From Thiohalophilus sp. (lineage in GTDB: Bacteria > Pseudomonadota > Gammaproteobacteria > UBA6429 > Thiohalophilaceae), in NCBI RefSeq assembly GCF_034522235.1, contig NZ_JAXHLN010000003.1, positions 2,294,001 to 2,358,000 of the forward strand: DNA of 64,000 nucleotides, written 5' to 3'. The first letter of the stretch is position 1. Each line of letters opens with the position of its first letter. A program made the translations under genes and the position numbers. This document shows positions 9,619 to 17,685 of the stretch, one piece after another. The notes beneath the pieces are model-generated. The model did not search any database, was not told where the DNA came from, and saw only the letters and a program-made list of their open reading frames with translations.

Positions 9619-10396
9619 CAAGCCCGACTTCCGTCAGCAGCAATACCGGTTTGCGGCCCATATCCGCGACCCGCAGGCCGCTCCGTCTCCGGAGGGTATT
9701 GAGGATCGGCGCATGGCGATCTATCGGGAACTGTTCTACAACAATGTCCAGGGCTTTATGGCCGACAGTTTTCCGGTATTGCGCGCGCTGCTGAATGATG
9801 AACGCTGGCATCGACTGATTCGTAGTTATTTCGCCCGGCACAGGGCAAAAACCCCCCTGTTTCCCGAAATGCCGCGAGAGTTTCTCAAATATCTCGAACA
9901 CGAACGTGAACCGGCGGCGGATGATCCCCCGTTTCTGTTTGAGCTGGCCCATTACGAATGGGTGGAACTGGCACTGAGCCTCGCCGATCAGGAACCGGAC
10001 TGGGCCCGGCTCGACCCCCAGGGGGACCTGTTGGCGGCGCAACCGGTGCTCTCGCCCCTGGCCTGGCCGCTCAGCTACCACTTTCCGGTTCACCGGATTG
10101 GTCCCGATTTCCAGCCCGGACAGCCGGGCGAGCAACCCACCTGCCTGCTGGTTTATCGGGATGAGCGGGATGAGATCACCTTTATGGAGCTTAACCCGGT
10201 CACCGCCCGCCTGCTGGCCCTGATCGACGAGAACAACGGACAAAGCGGCGAAGCGCTGTTGCGGCAGATTGCCGGGGAGCTGAATCATCCCGATCCCGGC
10301 ACGGTCATTCAGGGCGGCCAACAAATTCTGAACGATCTGCACCAGCGCGGTGTCATACCCGGTACCCGACGCTCTGACACCGACGTGTCGAGCTAG
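9593..10396 (+). CDS. hvfC: DUF2063 RiPP partner protein (HvfC/MbnC-like)
   Basis: 267 residues. The N-terminal ~100 residues match the DUF2063 'putative DNA-binding' domain ([15 protein letters not shown], then [21 protein letters not shown]). In DUF692 systems this domain is a peptide-recognition and enzyme-partner subunit rather than a DNA binder. The C-terminal part (about 140-250) is the HvfC-type C domain. It starts inside the end of hvfB, so the two proteins are probably made in a fixed ratio. No DoxX-like membrane gene, common in related operons, follows. Confidence 0.88.
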   Translation: MTSVPNQSDKPDFRQQQYRFAAHIRDPQAAPSPEGIEDRRMAIYRELFYNNVQGFMADSFPVLRALLNDERWHRLIRSYFARHRAKTPLFPEMPREFLKYLEHEREPAADDPPFLFELAHYEWVELALSLADQEPDWARLDPQGDLLAAQPVLSPLAWPLSYHFPVHRIGPDFQPGQPGEQPTCLLVYRDERDEITFMELNPVTARLLALIDENNGQSGEALLRQIAGELNHPDPGTVIQGGQQILNDLHQRGVIPGTRRSDTDVSS

Positions 10397-10433
10397 TCGG
10401 AACACGTTTTTAGATCTCCTCCTGTGGTCTGTT

Positions 10434-10462
10434 GCCGGTCGAAGTTTTGGCCGGCTTTTCTT
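10434..10462 (+). terminator. Possible terminator after the hvfABC-like operon
   Basis: GCCGG at 10434-10438 can pair with CCGGC at 10451-10455 across a 12-base loop, followed by TTTTCTTTTT. The stem is short, so this is a weak intrinsic terminator candidate about 40 bases past the hvfC stop. Confidence 0.4.
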
Positions 10463-10563
10463 TTTGCGCACGACGGGCATTGGATCACGCTTTTCCCGCG
10501 CTAACTTGCTGATAATGATGATACAATCCTCTGCCGTATCGGTGGAGGGAGCCCCTGCGCTGT

Positions 10564-10575
10564 ACCTGTACAGGT
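10564..10575. promoter_or_regulatory. 12-bp perfect palindrome, candidate operator
   Basis: ACCTGTACAGGT equals its own reverse complement. It lies about 40-60 bases after the likely -10 boxes and 137 bases before the first codon of the five-gene operon. It could be a dimeric repressor site or an mRNA hairpin. The cognate regulator is unknown. Confidence 0.3.
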
Positions 10576-10712
10576 CTCTTGTATTACACTGCAACGGCGC
10601 CGCTGTGGGCCAACCCTGGAGGCACTCAGGGACTACCGGGGACCGGCCAAACCCAATCCGGATACCGCATCACTCACATGCCAGCCATGCTGACAGCTGA
10701 ACGACGTTTAAC

Positions 10713-11720
10713 ATGAAAATTTCCGCCTCGATTTATTCCAACAAGCACAAGGCACTGCAGGACATCGTTGCCGAGCTGGATGCGCACGGCACGGATTTTT
10801 TTCATATCGACTGCAATGATGACCCGAAGGTGTTCGACGACATCGCGCAAATCCGCCAGCTCAGCAGCACACCGCTCGATTTGCACATCATTACCCCGAC
10901 ACCGGGCAAGTATTACGATTTGATCGCGTCCCATCAGGTGGATGCGGTCTGTTTTCAGTATGAGGCGTTGCAGGAAGCACTGGCGATTCCCGGGACGATT
11001 CATGCCCGCATCGGTCTGGCCATCAGCTCGAATACCGATATCGACGTGTTCGCCCCCTATGCCGATCAACTCGACTTTGTGCTGATCATGGCCACCACGC
11101 CGGGACAGAGTGGCGGCACCTTCGACAAGCACAATTTCCGCAAGATCCGTCAGTTCCGGCAGAAGTTTCCGCGCACCCGAATTCATGTCGATGGCGGGGT
11201 CAATCACGAGGTCTCCTTTATCCTGCGCAACATGGGGGTTTATGCCGCGGTTTCCGGCTCCTACCTGATGAACAGTGATTCCATCGGCGCGGCCATGTTG
11301 AACCTCAAGACCCATGACATTGGCTCGCACTATCTGGTCGGCGATTTCATGCGCCAGCGGGATGAGACGCCGCTATTACGCCCCGACGAACTGAGTGTGC
11401 GCAATATCCTGCAATCCATTGAGGACAACAAACTCGGGTTTACCCTGGTGGCCGATGAGAGCGGTATATTACTGGGCATGATCACCAATGCCGATGTGCG
11501 CAAAGGGCTGCTGAAACATATCGACAATCTCAATGCCCTGGAAGTCACCGACATGATCAACCCGTCGCCCGCTGCCGCGCGCGAGGATTTTACCGTACAG
11601 GAACTGCTGGCCTATATTCAGGAGCAGACGTTTCCCGTGAATTATTTACCCGTCGTCAACAACAAGCATGAAGTGACCGGCTCGGTTACGTTCATGAATC
11701 TCGTTAAAGGTGAAGTATGA
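10713..11720 (+). CDS. Ribulose-phosphate 3-epimerase-like barrel fused to tandem CBS domains
   Basis: 335 residues. Residues 1-215 form a ribulose-5-phosphate 3-epimerase-type TIM barrel. The metal/catalytic positions are kept: His31 and Asp33 in HIDCNDD, His58 in LDLHII, Asp160 in VDGGVN, with PGQSGG as the phosphate loop. The family's usual H-x-D-x-M-D-G is changed to H-I-D-C-N-D-D, so substrate specificity may differ. Residues ~225-335 are a CBS pair (EVTDMINPSP between the two repeats), a nucleotide-sensing module. CBS pairs normally sit on the arabinose-5-phosphate isomerase KdsD; here an epimerase fold takes that place in a Kdo-like operon. Its stop overlaps the next start (ATGA). Substrate unknown. 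Confidence 0.82.
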   Translation: MKISASIYSNKHKALQDIVAELDAHGTDFFHIDCNDDPKVFDDIAQIRQLSSTPLDLHIITPTPGKYYDLIASHQVDAVCFQYEALQEALAIPGTIHARIGLAISSNTDIDVFAPYADQLDFVLIMATTPGQSGGTFDKHNFRKIRQFRQKFPRTRIHVDGGVNHEVSFILRNMGVYAAVSGSYLMNSDSIGAAMLNLKTHDIGSHYLVGDFMRQRDETPLLRPDELSVRNILQSIEDNKLGFTLVADESGILLGMITNADVRKGLLKHIDNLNALEVTDMINPSPAAAREDFTVQELLAYIQEQTFPVNYLPVVNNKHEVTGSVTFMNLVKGEV

Positions 11721-12715
11721 TTATCCATTTCGACAAAAATACCGACCAGAAAACGCTCGACAAGATCGGTCGGGAGCTGGACGCCTTTCATATCAAAAAA
11801 CCGGACTATCATGTGATGGTCACCCCCTCGGCCCTGCAGGAAGTGCCGAAAGAATATCAAAGCATGGTGGTGGAAAGTTTCGTCTTTCCCAACGACATGC
11901 AACTGTCCAGCGCCGAATACCTGCCGGAAAAACGCCGCATTGACATCGGCAACATCAGCATCGGCGGCAACACCCGCAACACCATGATTATCGGCGGTCC
12001 CTGTTCGGTGGAATCCGAAGAGCAGATCACCGCCTCGGCCAAACTGATGAAGGAACTGGGCATCTCCACCCTGCGTGCCGGCTGCTACAAGCCGCGCACC
12101 TCGCCGTATAGTTTTCAGGGGCTGGGTACCGAAGGCCTGCGCCTGCTGGACAAGATGCGCAGCGAATACGGCCTGAACATCATTACCGAAGTGCGCGACT
12201 CCACCCATGTGGACGAAGTGATCGAAACCACCGACATTGTGCAAATCGGCGCCAAGGCCATGTACGACCAGGGGATCCTGCGCACCTGCGGCCGCAGCAA
12301 CAAGCCGATCCTGATCAAACGCGGCTTCGGCACCACCCTGCAGGAGTTCGTCCAGGCCGCCGAATTTGTGCTCTCCGGCGGCAATGACAACGTTATCCTG
12401 TGCGAGCGCGGCATCCGCACCTTCGAGACCAAGACCCGCTTTACCCTGGATCTGTGCGGCGTGGCCTATCTGAAGGAATACACCAACCTGCCGATCATCG
12501 TCGATCCCAGTCACGCCATGGGCTATCGCTACGGTGTGCCGGATCTGGCCCGGGCCTCGACGGCCATGGGTGTCGACGGCTTGCTGATCGAGGTCCATCC
12601 CGATCCGTCCATAGCCAAGTCCGATGCCTCCCAGCAGCTGGATCACGACGCCTTCCGCGAACTGATCGGCACTCTGCGACCCATCGCCCAGGCGATCGGT
12701 TACAACATTGTCTAG
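11717..12715 (+). CDS. DAHP synthase type I-beta-like aldolase in a Kdo-type operon
   Basis: 332 residues. The first ~85 residues are a ferredoxin/ACT-like N-terminal domain as in Thermotoga-type DAHP synthase. The barrel carries GPCSVES, GCYKPRTSPYSFQG, IQIGAKAM, LIKRGFGTT, CERGIRTFE and VDPSHAMG. The KPRTSPY loop is the DAHP-synthase version; Kdo-8-phosphate synthases have a KANRSS-type loop instead. These enzymes condense phosphoenolpyruvate with an aldose phosphate (erythrose-4-phosphate for DAHP). The gene is sandwiched between the epimerase-CBS gene and a kdsC-like phosphatase. A role in a 3-deoxy-ulosonate for surface glycans is therefore as likely as aromatic biosynthesis. Confidence 0.85.
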   Translation: MIIHFDKNTDQKTLDKIGRELDAFHIKKPDYHVMVTPSALQEVPKEYQSMVVESFVFPNDMQLSSAEYLPEKRRIDIGNISIGGNTRNTMIIGGPCSVESEEQITASAKLMKELGISTLRAGCYKPRTSPYSFQGLGTEGLRLLDKMRSEYGLNIITEVRDSTHVDEVIETTDIVQIGAKAMYDQGILRTCGRSNKPILIKRGFGTTLQEFVQAAEFVLSGGNDNVILCERGIRTFETKTRFTLDLCGVAYLKEYTNLPIIVDPSHAMGYRYGVPDLARASTAMGVDGLLIEVHPDPSIAKSDASQQLDHDAFRELIGTLRPIAQAIGYNIV

Positions 12716-12719
12716 CTCC

Positions 12720-13202
12720 ATGACCCGCCGCACGGACATCAAAATGCTGGCCCTGGATATCGACGGGGTCATGACCGACGGCGGCATGTACTACACCGAG
12801 AGCGGCGAGGAGGTCAAACGCTTCGATACCAAGGACGGGCGCGGTATTATTCACCTGTTACGCGAGGGCGTACAGGTTGTCGTGTTGAGCTCCGGCTTTA
12901 AAAACACCATTATCGCCGAACGCTGCAAGACCCTCGGCATCGATAAGTTTTATGTCGGCACCGAGCCCAAACTGGATATTCTCAAACAGTTCTGTACCGA
13001 GCTTGGCATCAAGCTGGACGAGGTCGCCTATATCGGGGATGACATCAACGATCGCGATATCATTCACAATGTCGGCTTTAGCGCCTGCCCCGCCGACGCG
13101 GTCGGCTCGATCAAACCGATCGTGGACGTGGTGCTGGAAAAAAACGGCGGATATGGTTGTATTCGCGAGTTCATCGACGAGCATCTCGGCTACCATTTTT
13201 AA
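12720..13202 (+). CDS. kdsC: KdsC-like HAD phosphatase
   Basis: 160-residue HAD superfamily phosphatase of the 3-deoxy-D-manno-octulosonate-8-phosphate phosphatase type. Motif I is DIDGVMTDGG (about 12-21), motif II SSG, the conserved lysine lies in GTEPKLDIL, and motif IV is IGDDINDRDI. The small size without a cap domain fits tetrameric KdsC. The end, GGYGCIREFIDEHL, replaces the usual GGxGAVRE tail. ATG 12720 is four bases past the aldolase stop. It presumably removes the phosphate from the sugar acid made by the upstream enzyme; the exact substrate cannot be read from sequence. Confidence 0.9.
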   Translation: MTRRTDIKMLALDIDGVMTDGGMYYTESGEEVKRFDTKDGRGIIHLLREGVQVVVLSSGFKNTIIAERCKTLGIDKFYVGTEPKLDILKQFCTELGIKLDEVAYIGDDINDRDIIHNVGFSACPADAVGSIKPIVDVVLEKNGGYGCIREFIDEHLGYHF

Positions 13203-13219
13203 CCTGGACCCCGAACGCC

Positions 13220-14308
13220 ATGCCGTTACCCTTCTCTTCGCCACCGAACAACCTGTGCATCCTGCGTCTTTCCGCCATTGGAGATATCTGCCATACCCTG
13301 CCCGTGGTGCGCACCATCCAGCAGGCCTGGCCACAAACCCGGCTGACCTGGATCATCGGTAAAAGCGAATACGCGTTGCTGGAGGGAATTGTGGATATAG
13401 AATTCGTCGTCTTCGATAAATCCGCGGGAATGAGCGCCTACCGCGACGTGCGCCGGCAACTCAACTCAAGAGCTTTCGACGCCCTGTTGCACATGCAGAT
13501 GTCGCTGCGCTCCAGTCTGCTCAGCCTGCTGGTCAACTCACCGGTTAAACTGGGTTTTGATCGGGACCGTGCCGGTGACATGCAATGGCTGTTCAGTAAT
13601 CACAAAATTGCCCCACAAAAAAATCAACACGTGCTGGACAGCCTGTTTGGCTTCAGCCAGGCATTGGGAATCAGGGAAAAACAGTTACGCTGGGACATTC
13701 CGGTGACGCCGGAGGATATGCAACTGGCCCGGCAACTGGCCGATCCCGCGCAGCCCTACCTGGTCATCAGTCCCAGCTCCAGCAAACCTTATCGTAACTG
13801 GCACACAAGCGGTTACGCGCAACTGGCCGACCATGCGGCGAACGAACATGGTCTGCGGGTCTATATCACCGGCGGCAATACCCCACTGGAGCGACAGTTG
13901 GCGGAAGATATCTGCACCAAAAGCACGACCGACGCCATCACCAACCTCGCGGGCAAAACGTCACTGAAACAGTTGCTGGTGGTTTTGCAAAATGCGCTCG
14001 GCGTCATCGCCCCCGACTCGGGACCGGCGCATATGGCCACCGCCGTCGGCACGCCGGTTATCGGTCTGTATGCCTGTACCAATCCCGATCGCGCCCGGCC
14101 CTATCTGAGTGCCGAATGGACAGTCAACCGTTACCCCGAGGCGGTACAGGCCAGATACCACAAACCGGTCGAAGCACTGCCGTGGGGGCTCCGTGTACGT
14201 GACGCGGGAACCATGGACCGGATCAGTGTTGAGGAAGTAAAATCCACCCTCGACCGGCTGATTCATGCCAGCGGCGCACATTCATCGGCAAAAGATAACA
14301 CCCTATGA
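13220..14308 (+). CDS. Glycosyltransferase family 9 (heptosyltransferase-like)
   Basis: 362-residue GT-B enzyme of family GT9, which includes LPS heptosyltransferases. Motifs: ILRLSAIGDICHTLPVV near the N-terminus, VISPSSSKPYRNW in the donor-binding domain, and IAPDSGPAHMATAVGTPVIGLY (starting near residue 255), the hallmark GT9 donor site. ATG 13220 begins the conserved part; an earlier in-frame ATG at 13157 overlaps kdsC. The stop overlaps kdsB (ATGA). Probably transfers a sugar to an envelope glycan, possibly in the same pathway as its neighbours. Confidence 0.88.
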   Translation: MPLPFSSPPNNLCILRLSAIGDICHTLPVVRTIQQAWPQTRLTWIIGKSEYALLEGIVDIEFVVFDKSAGMSAYRDVRRQLNSRAFDALLHMQMSLRSSLLSLLVNSPVKLGFDRDRAGDMQWLFSNHKIAPQKNQHVLDSLFGFSQALGIREKQLRWDIPVTPEDMQLARQLADPAQPYLVISPSSSKPYRNWHTSGYAQLADHAANEHGLRVYITGGNTPLERQLAEDICTKSTTDAITNLAGKTSLKQLLVVLQNALGVIAPDSGPAHMATAVGTPVIGLYACTNPDRARPYLSAEWTVNRYPEAVQARYHKPVEALPWGLRVRDAGTMDRISVEEVKSTLDRLIHASGAHSSAKDNTL

Positions 14309-15069
14309 GCTTTCATATTGTCATTCCCGCCCGCTACGCATCCGGCCGACTGCCGGGCAAACCACTACGCGAGATCGCCGGCAAGCCGATGATCGCCCAT
14401 GTCATCGACAACGCCCTGCAGAGTGATGCCGAACGCATCATTGTCGCCACCGATGACGCACGCATCATGGAAGCGTCCGCCGGCTTCCCGGTGGAATGCT
14501 GTATGACTTCGGAGCAGCACAATTCCGGGACCGAGCGCATTCACGAGGTCATCGAAAAATTCGAGATCGCGGACGAGACGATCATCGTCAACATGCAGGG
14601 TGACGAACCCCTGATGCCGGGGGCCTGTCTCAACCAGGTCGGCCATGCCCTGGCGCAGGATAGCAACGCGGAGATGGCCACCCTCAGCACCCCGGCCGAA
14701 ACTGTTGAGGAATTGTTCGACTGGAATGTGATTAAACTGGTTCGCGATCATGACGACAATGCAATCTACTTCAGCCGCGCACCGATCCCCTGGGATCGCG
14801 AGGCCTTTCGCGAATCAACACCCACGCTGGATGACTTCAGCCACTTTCACCGCCATATCGGTCTATATGCCTACCGCGCGGGTTTCGTCAAACAATACAT
14901 CGAATGGGGCAGCTGTGCCCTGGAGCGGATTGAATCGCTGGAGCAGTTGCGGGTGTTATATCACGGCAGGAAGATCAAGGTGGTAACGGCCATGCAGGTG
15001 CCCGGGCCGGGTGTCAATACCGAGGAAGAGTTACAGCGGGTGGAGGAAATTCTTCTGGCAGACCAGTAG
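14305..15069 (+). CDS. kdsB: CMP-3-deoxy-ulosonate cytidylyltransferase (KdsB-like)
   Basis: 254 residues, the usual KdsB length. It activates Kdo or a related 3-deoxy sugar acid with CTP to give the CMP-sugar donor. Motifs: IPARYASGRLPGKPL (nucleotide loop), VATDD, MQGDEPL (metal-binding Asp), ALERIESLEQLRVL. The family phrase H-x-G-x-Y-x-Y is present as HIGLYAYRAGF. Last gene of the five-gene overlapping operon; convergent with the PAS-GGDEF-EAL gene 17 bases away. Whether it acts on Kdo, 8-amino-Kdo or a heptulosonate is not decidable by eye. Confidence 0.93.
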   Translation: MSFHIVIPARYASGRLPGKPLREIAGKPMIAHVIDNALQSDAERIIVATDDARIMEASAGFPVECCMTSEQHNSGTERIHEVIEKFEIADETIIVNMQGDEPLMPGACLNQVGHALAQDSNAEMATLSTPAETVEELFDWNVIKLVRDHDDNAIYFSRAPIPWDREAFRESTPTLDDFSHFHRHIGLYAYRAGFVKQYIEWGSCALERIESLEQLRVLYHGRKIKVVTAMQVPGPGVNTEEELQRVEEILLADQ

Positions 15070-15086
15070 TATCCATATAAAGACGC

Positions 15087-17453
15087 TTACTTTTCAACTT
15101 CCTCGGGATGACCGATATGGTATCCCTGTACATAATCAATACCGACCTCCAGCATTTTTTCATAGATCGTTTCATCTTCCACAAATTCTGCCACAGTAGC
15201 AATTCCCATGGCATGGCCAATGTCGACAATCGCCTTGACCATTGATTCGTTGATCTTGTTAGTTACGCTGTTACGCACCAGGCTGCCGTCAATCTTCAGG
15301 TAGTCCACATGCAGGTTCTGCAAATAGGCAAATGAGCTTACCCCGCTACCGAAGTCGTCCAGTGCAAAATGGCAGCCGACATCACTCATAATTGACATAA
15401 ACTTCTTCGCATTGGCCAGATTGGTGACCATTGCGGTTTCAGTGATCTCAAAAATCAGCCCCTTCGGATCAATCTGGTATTCTTCCAGCTTGTTGATTAC
15501 GTAAGTAACCATATCGATGTCGCCCAGTGCTTCACCGGAAAGGTTAATCGATATTTCATTGCCGTCGATATGACCGGCTTGAATCAGACTGAATGCTTCA
15601 TTGACTACCCACTTATCAATGCTCTTTATAAGATTGAAGCGTTCCGCAGCCGGTATAAATGCGCCGGGAGCATAAAGCTTGCCGTCTTCATCTTTCATAC
15701 TGACCAGCAACTCATAGCGATCGCGCTTCCCCGTTCGGGTGGATCGTATCAGCTGTTTACGCAAACAAAACCGACCGTGACTCAGCGCCTGCTGCAGCCG
15801 ATGCGCCCATTCTATATTCTTGATATGCCGGCCCAGTTCATAGTCGTCCTGATGGTATACATGTACCCGATCCCGTCCGGTATCCTTGGCAACATAGCAG
15901 GCCGTGTCGGCAGCCCGCATAACTTCCTTGACACCACCACTGTGTCGATTAATCGACACCAGGCCAATACTGGCCCCGACGGTAAATGTGTGACTCTCCC
16001 ATGAAAACCGGTATTCGGCAATAACCTTGCGAATTGCCTCTGCGATCTCTTTGGCTTTTTCGATTCCACAGCCCGGCAACAGCAGGCCGAATTCATCACC
16101 CCCCAGTCGGGCCAGTGTATCGGTATCCCGAATCGTTTCCTGTAGCAACCGGCCCAGTTGGCGCAAGAGCTCATCGCCCGCACTGTGACCACATTTGTCG
16201 TTAACAATCTTGAACTGATCGAGATCGATATAACACATACCGTGCGCCTGATTCTCGCGGATACTCTGATCATGTAGCTGGTTAATTCGGCGATCAAATT
16301 CGCTGCGATTGATCAGTCCGGTCAACCCATCATGGGTCGCGAAATACTCCATCTCGTCGGCCATATCCCGGATCTCGGTAATATCCCAGGAATAGATCCG
16401 CACAACCTCATTCTCCCTGACATAGGAAAATTGCTGTTCATAGACCATGCCGCCCACTTCGATACTGCGAAACACCGGCCGTTCACTTCCCACGACCATG
16501 TTAACCATGGCCTGCAAGTTGGACAGGGCCGGATGCGCGATTCCCAGCGTTCCAAGTTCGCTGAAAGTAACCTTGGCCGCCGGGTTGGTGTAGGTGAGCT
16601 CTCCTTGGCGGGTAATCTCGATAATCGGCATCGGACTGAGTTCCGGGAAACTGGCCAGCCGCTGTAATTCCTGTTCCGCTTGCTTACGCTCACTGATATC
16701 ACGAATCACGGCGCAGATGGAAACGGCCTGGTCGGTAGTGATCGAGGTCAGACTGACTTCCACGGGAATAACACTGCCATCCTTGCGCAGACAAGTCAGT
16801 TCACTATTCCCCATGGGTCGTGCCCACGGTGCACTGTTAAACATCTGGCGAAAGTTCACGTGACGCTGGCGAAGATGCTCCGGCAGCAACACCTCGACGG
16901 ACTCACCGATCAGTTCCGTATTCTTGTAGCCGAGCACACCGAAACATTGGGCATTGGCCTGTTCGATGATGCCGTCGCTGTCGACGATGATTTGTGGATC
17001 CGGTGAGGCTTCGAACAGGCTGCGAAAACGCCGCTGGGTATCAAGATATTTACTTTCCGCCTGACGGATCAGAGTCAGATCCTGGATATGCTGCACAATG
17101 CCGGTGGGATTGCCCTGGGCATCGCGCACCACACCGATACGCACCTGGATGGAACGCCCGGCATGGTTACGCGGATCATCCGCCTCCAGGGTAATGACGG
17201 CATCGCGCCGATCATAGCGCGCCCGACAGACCGGACAGGGGACTTCTTCTCCCTCCGGGTGGAAAAACAGGCTAATCGGCTTGCCAATAACTTCGTCAGA
17301 CCGGCGCCCCAGATGGGCGAAAAAGGTTTTATTCGCCTGGACCACCTGATCGTCCAGATCCAACAGACAGATGGGCTCATCAAGAAAGTCGAGTGCAGTT
17401 TTCCAGCCGTGAGAAAGGTTGTTGATAATCGAAGCCTCGGGGACCAATGGCAT
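15087..17453 (-). CDS. PAS-PAS-PAS-GGDEF-EAL cyclic-di-GMP signalling protein
   Basis: 788 residues, no clear membrane segment, so likely cytoplasmic. Three PAS-type sensor modules occupy about residues 10-370; the first contains a CPVC pair that could bind metal or sense redox, and the second and third are joined by a PAC segment. The GGDEF domain (about 375-540) has an intact RLGGDEFGLLLPG, so cyclase activity is possible. The EAL domain (about 555-788) has YELLVSM at the signature (ELL instead of EAL), but keeps INLSGE, EITET, DDFGSGVSSFAYL, LKIDGS, AEFVE and the terminal GYHIGHP, so phosphodiesterase activity is also possible. Monocistronic, convergent with kdsB. Confidence 0.93.
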   Translation of the reverse strand: MPLVPEASIINNLSHGWKTALDFLDEPICLLDLDDQVVQANKTFFAHLGRRSDEVIGKPISLFFHPEGEEVPCPVCRARYDRRDAVITLEADDPRNHAGRSIQVRIGVVRDAQGNPTGIVQHIQDLTLIRQAESKYLDTQRRFRSLFEASPDPQIIVDSDGIIEQANAQCFGVLGYKNTELIGESVEVLLPEHLRQRHVNFRQMFNSAPWARPMGNSELTCLRKDGSVIPVEVSLTSITTDQAVSICAVIRDISERKQAEQELQRLASFPELSPMPIIEITRQGELTYTNPAAKVTFSELGTLGIAHPALSNLQAMVNMVVGSERPVFRSIEVGGMVYEQQFSYVRENEVVRIYSWDITEIRDMADEMEYFATHDGLTGLINRSEFDRRINQLHDQSIRENQAHGMCYIDLDQFKIVNDKCGHSAGDELLRQLGRLLQETIRDTDTLARLGGDEFGLLLPGCGIEKAKEIAEAIRKVIAEYRFSWESHTFTVGASIGLVSINRHSGGVKEVMRAADTACYVAKDTGRDRVHVYHQDDYELGRHIKNIEWAHRLQQALSHGRFCLRKQLIRSTRTGKRDRYELLVSMKDEDGKLYAPGAFIPAAERFNLIKSIDKWVVNEAFSLIQAGHIDGNEISINLSGEALGDIDMVTYVINKLEEYQIDPKGLIFEITETAMVTNLANAKKFMSIMSDVGCHFALDDFGSGVSSFAYLQNLHVDYLKIDGSLVRNSVTNKINESMVKAIVDIGHAMGIATVAEFVEDETIYEKMLEVGIDYVQGYHIGHPEEVEK

Positions 17454-17640
17454 AAATAAACATCTGTCTGCTCCCGTTCCCTGGCATTAGATGGGAAAAC
17501 CCTCCCGGATTCCGTGAGTACAGGCGTATGTCGGCCTGCGGCGCCGGAACTTTACTTCAATCCCGCTACACCGCGACCCGACTCATAAGACGGGATATGG
17601 GTAAGATTATTCCAATCCCTTGATTTCATAAGGATTTATG

Positions 17641-17663
17641 CCTCCGGGCAGGACGTCCGGAGG
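17641..17663 (-). terminator. Hairpin downstream of argG
   Basis: CCTCCGG and CCGGAGG form a perfect 7-bp stem with a 9-base loop, 23 bases past the argG stop on the minus strand. The following bases are not T-rich, so it may be a stabilising hairpin rather than an intrinsic terminator. Confidence 0.35.
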
Positions 17664-17685
17664 AGACTTGCCGGATCCCGTGGTC

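Larger units (their letters stand above)
10397..10712. other. Spacer before the CMP-ulosonate-like operon
   Basis: No gene is visible in these 316 bases. They hold the possible terminator at 10434, a GATAAT box at 10511-10516 and TACAAT at 10522-10527 that could serve as -10 elements, a 12-bp perfect palindrome at 10564-10575, and several GC-rich self-complementary stretches up to 10660. This suggests a promoter and a long structured leader for the downstream operon. I could not match it to a known riboswitch. Confidence 0.4.

Noticed and set aside
9530-10594. Minus-strand open frame of 354 codons opposite hvfC
   Set aside because: hvfC is recognisable and coupled to hvfB; the antisense frame has no motif and its start lies in a spacer.
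10520-10700. Riboswitch, 6S or SRP RNA in the leader of the ulosonate operon
   Set aside because: Some self-complementarity is present, but no conserved core of a known RNA class could be recognised.
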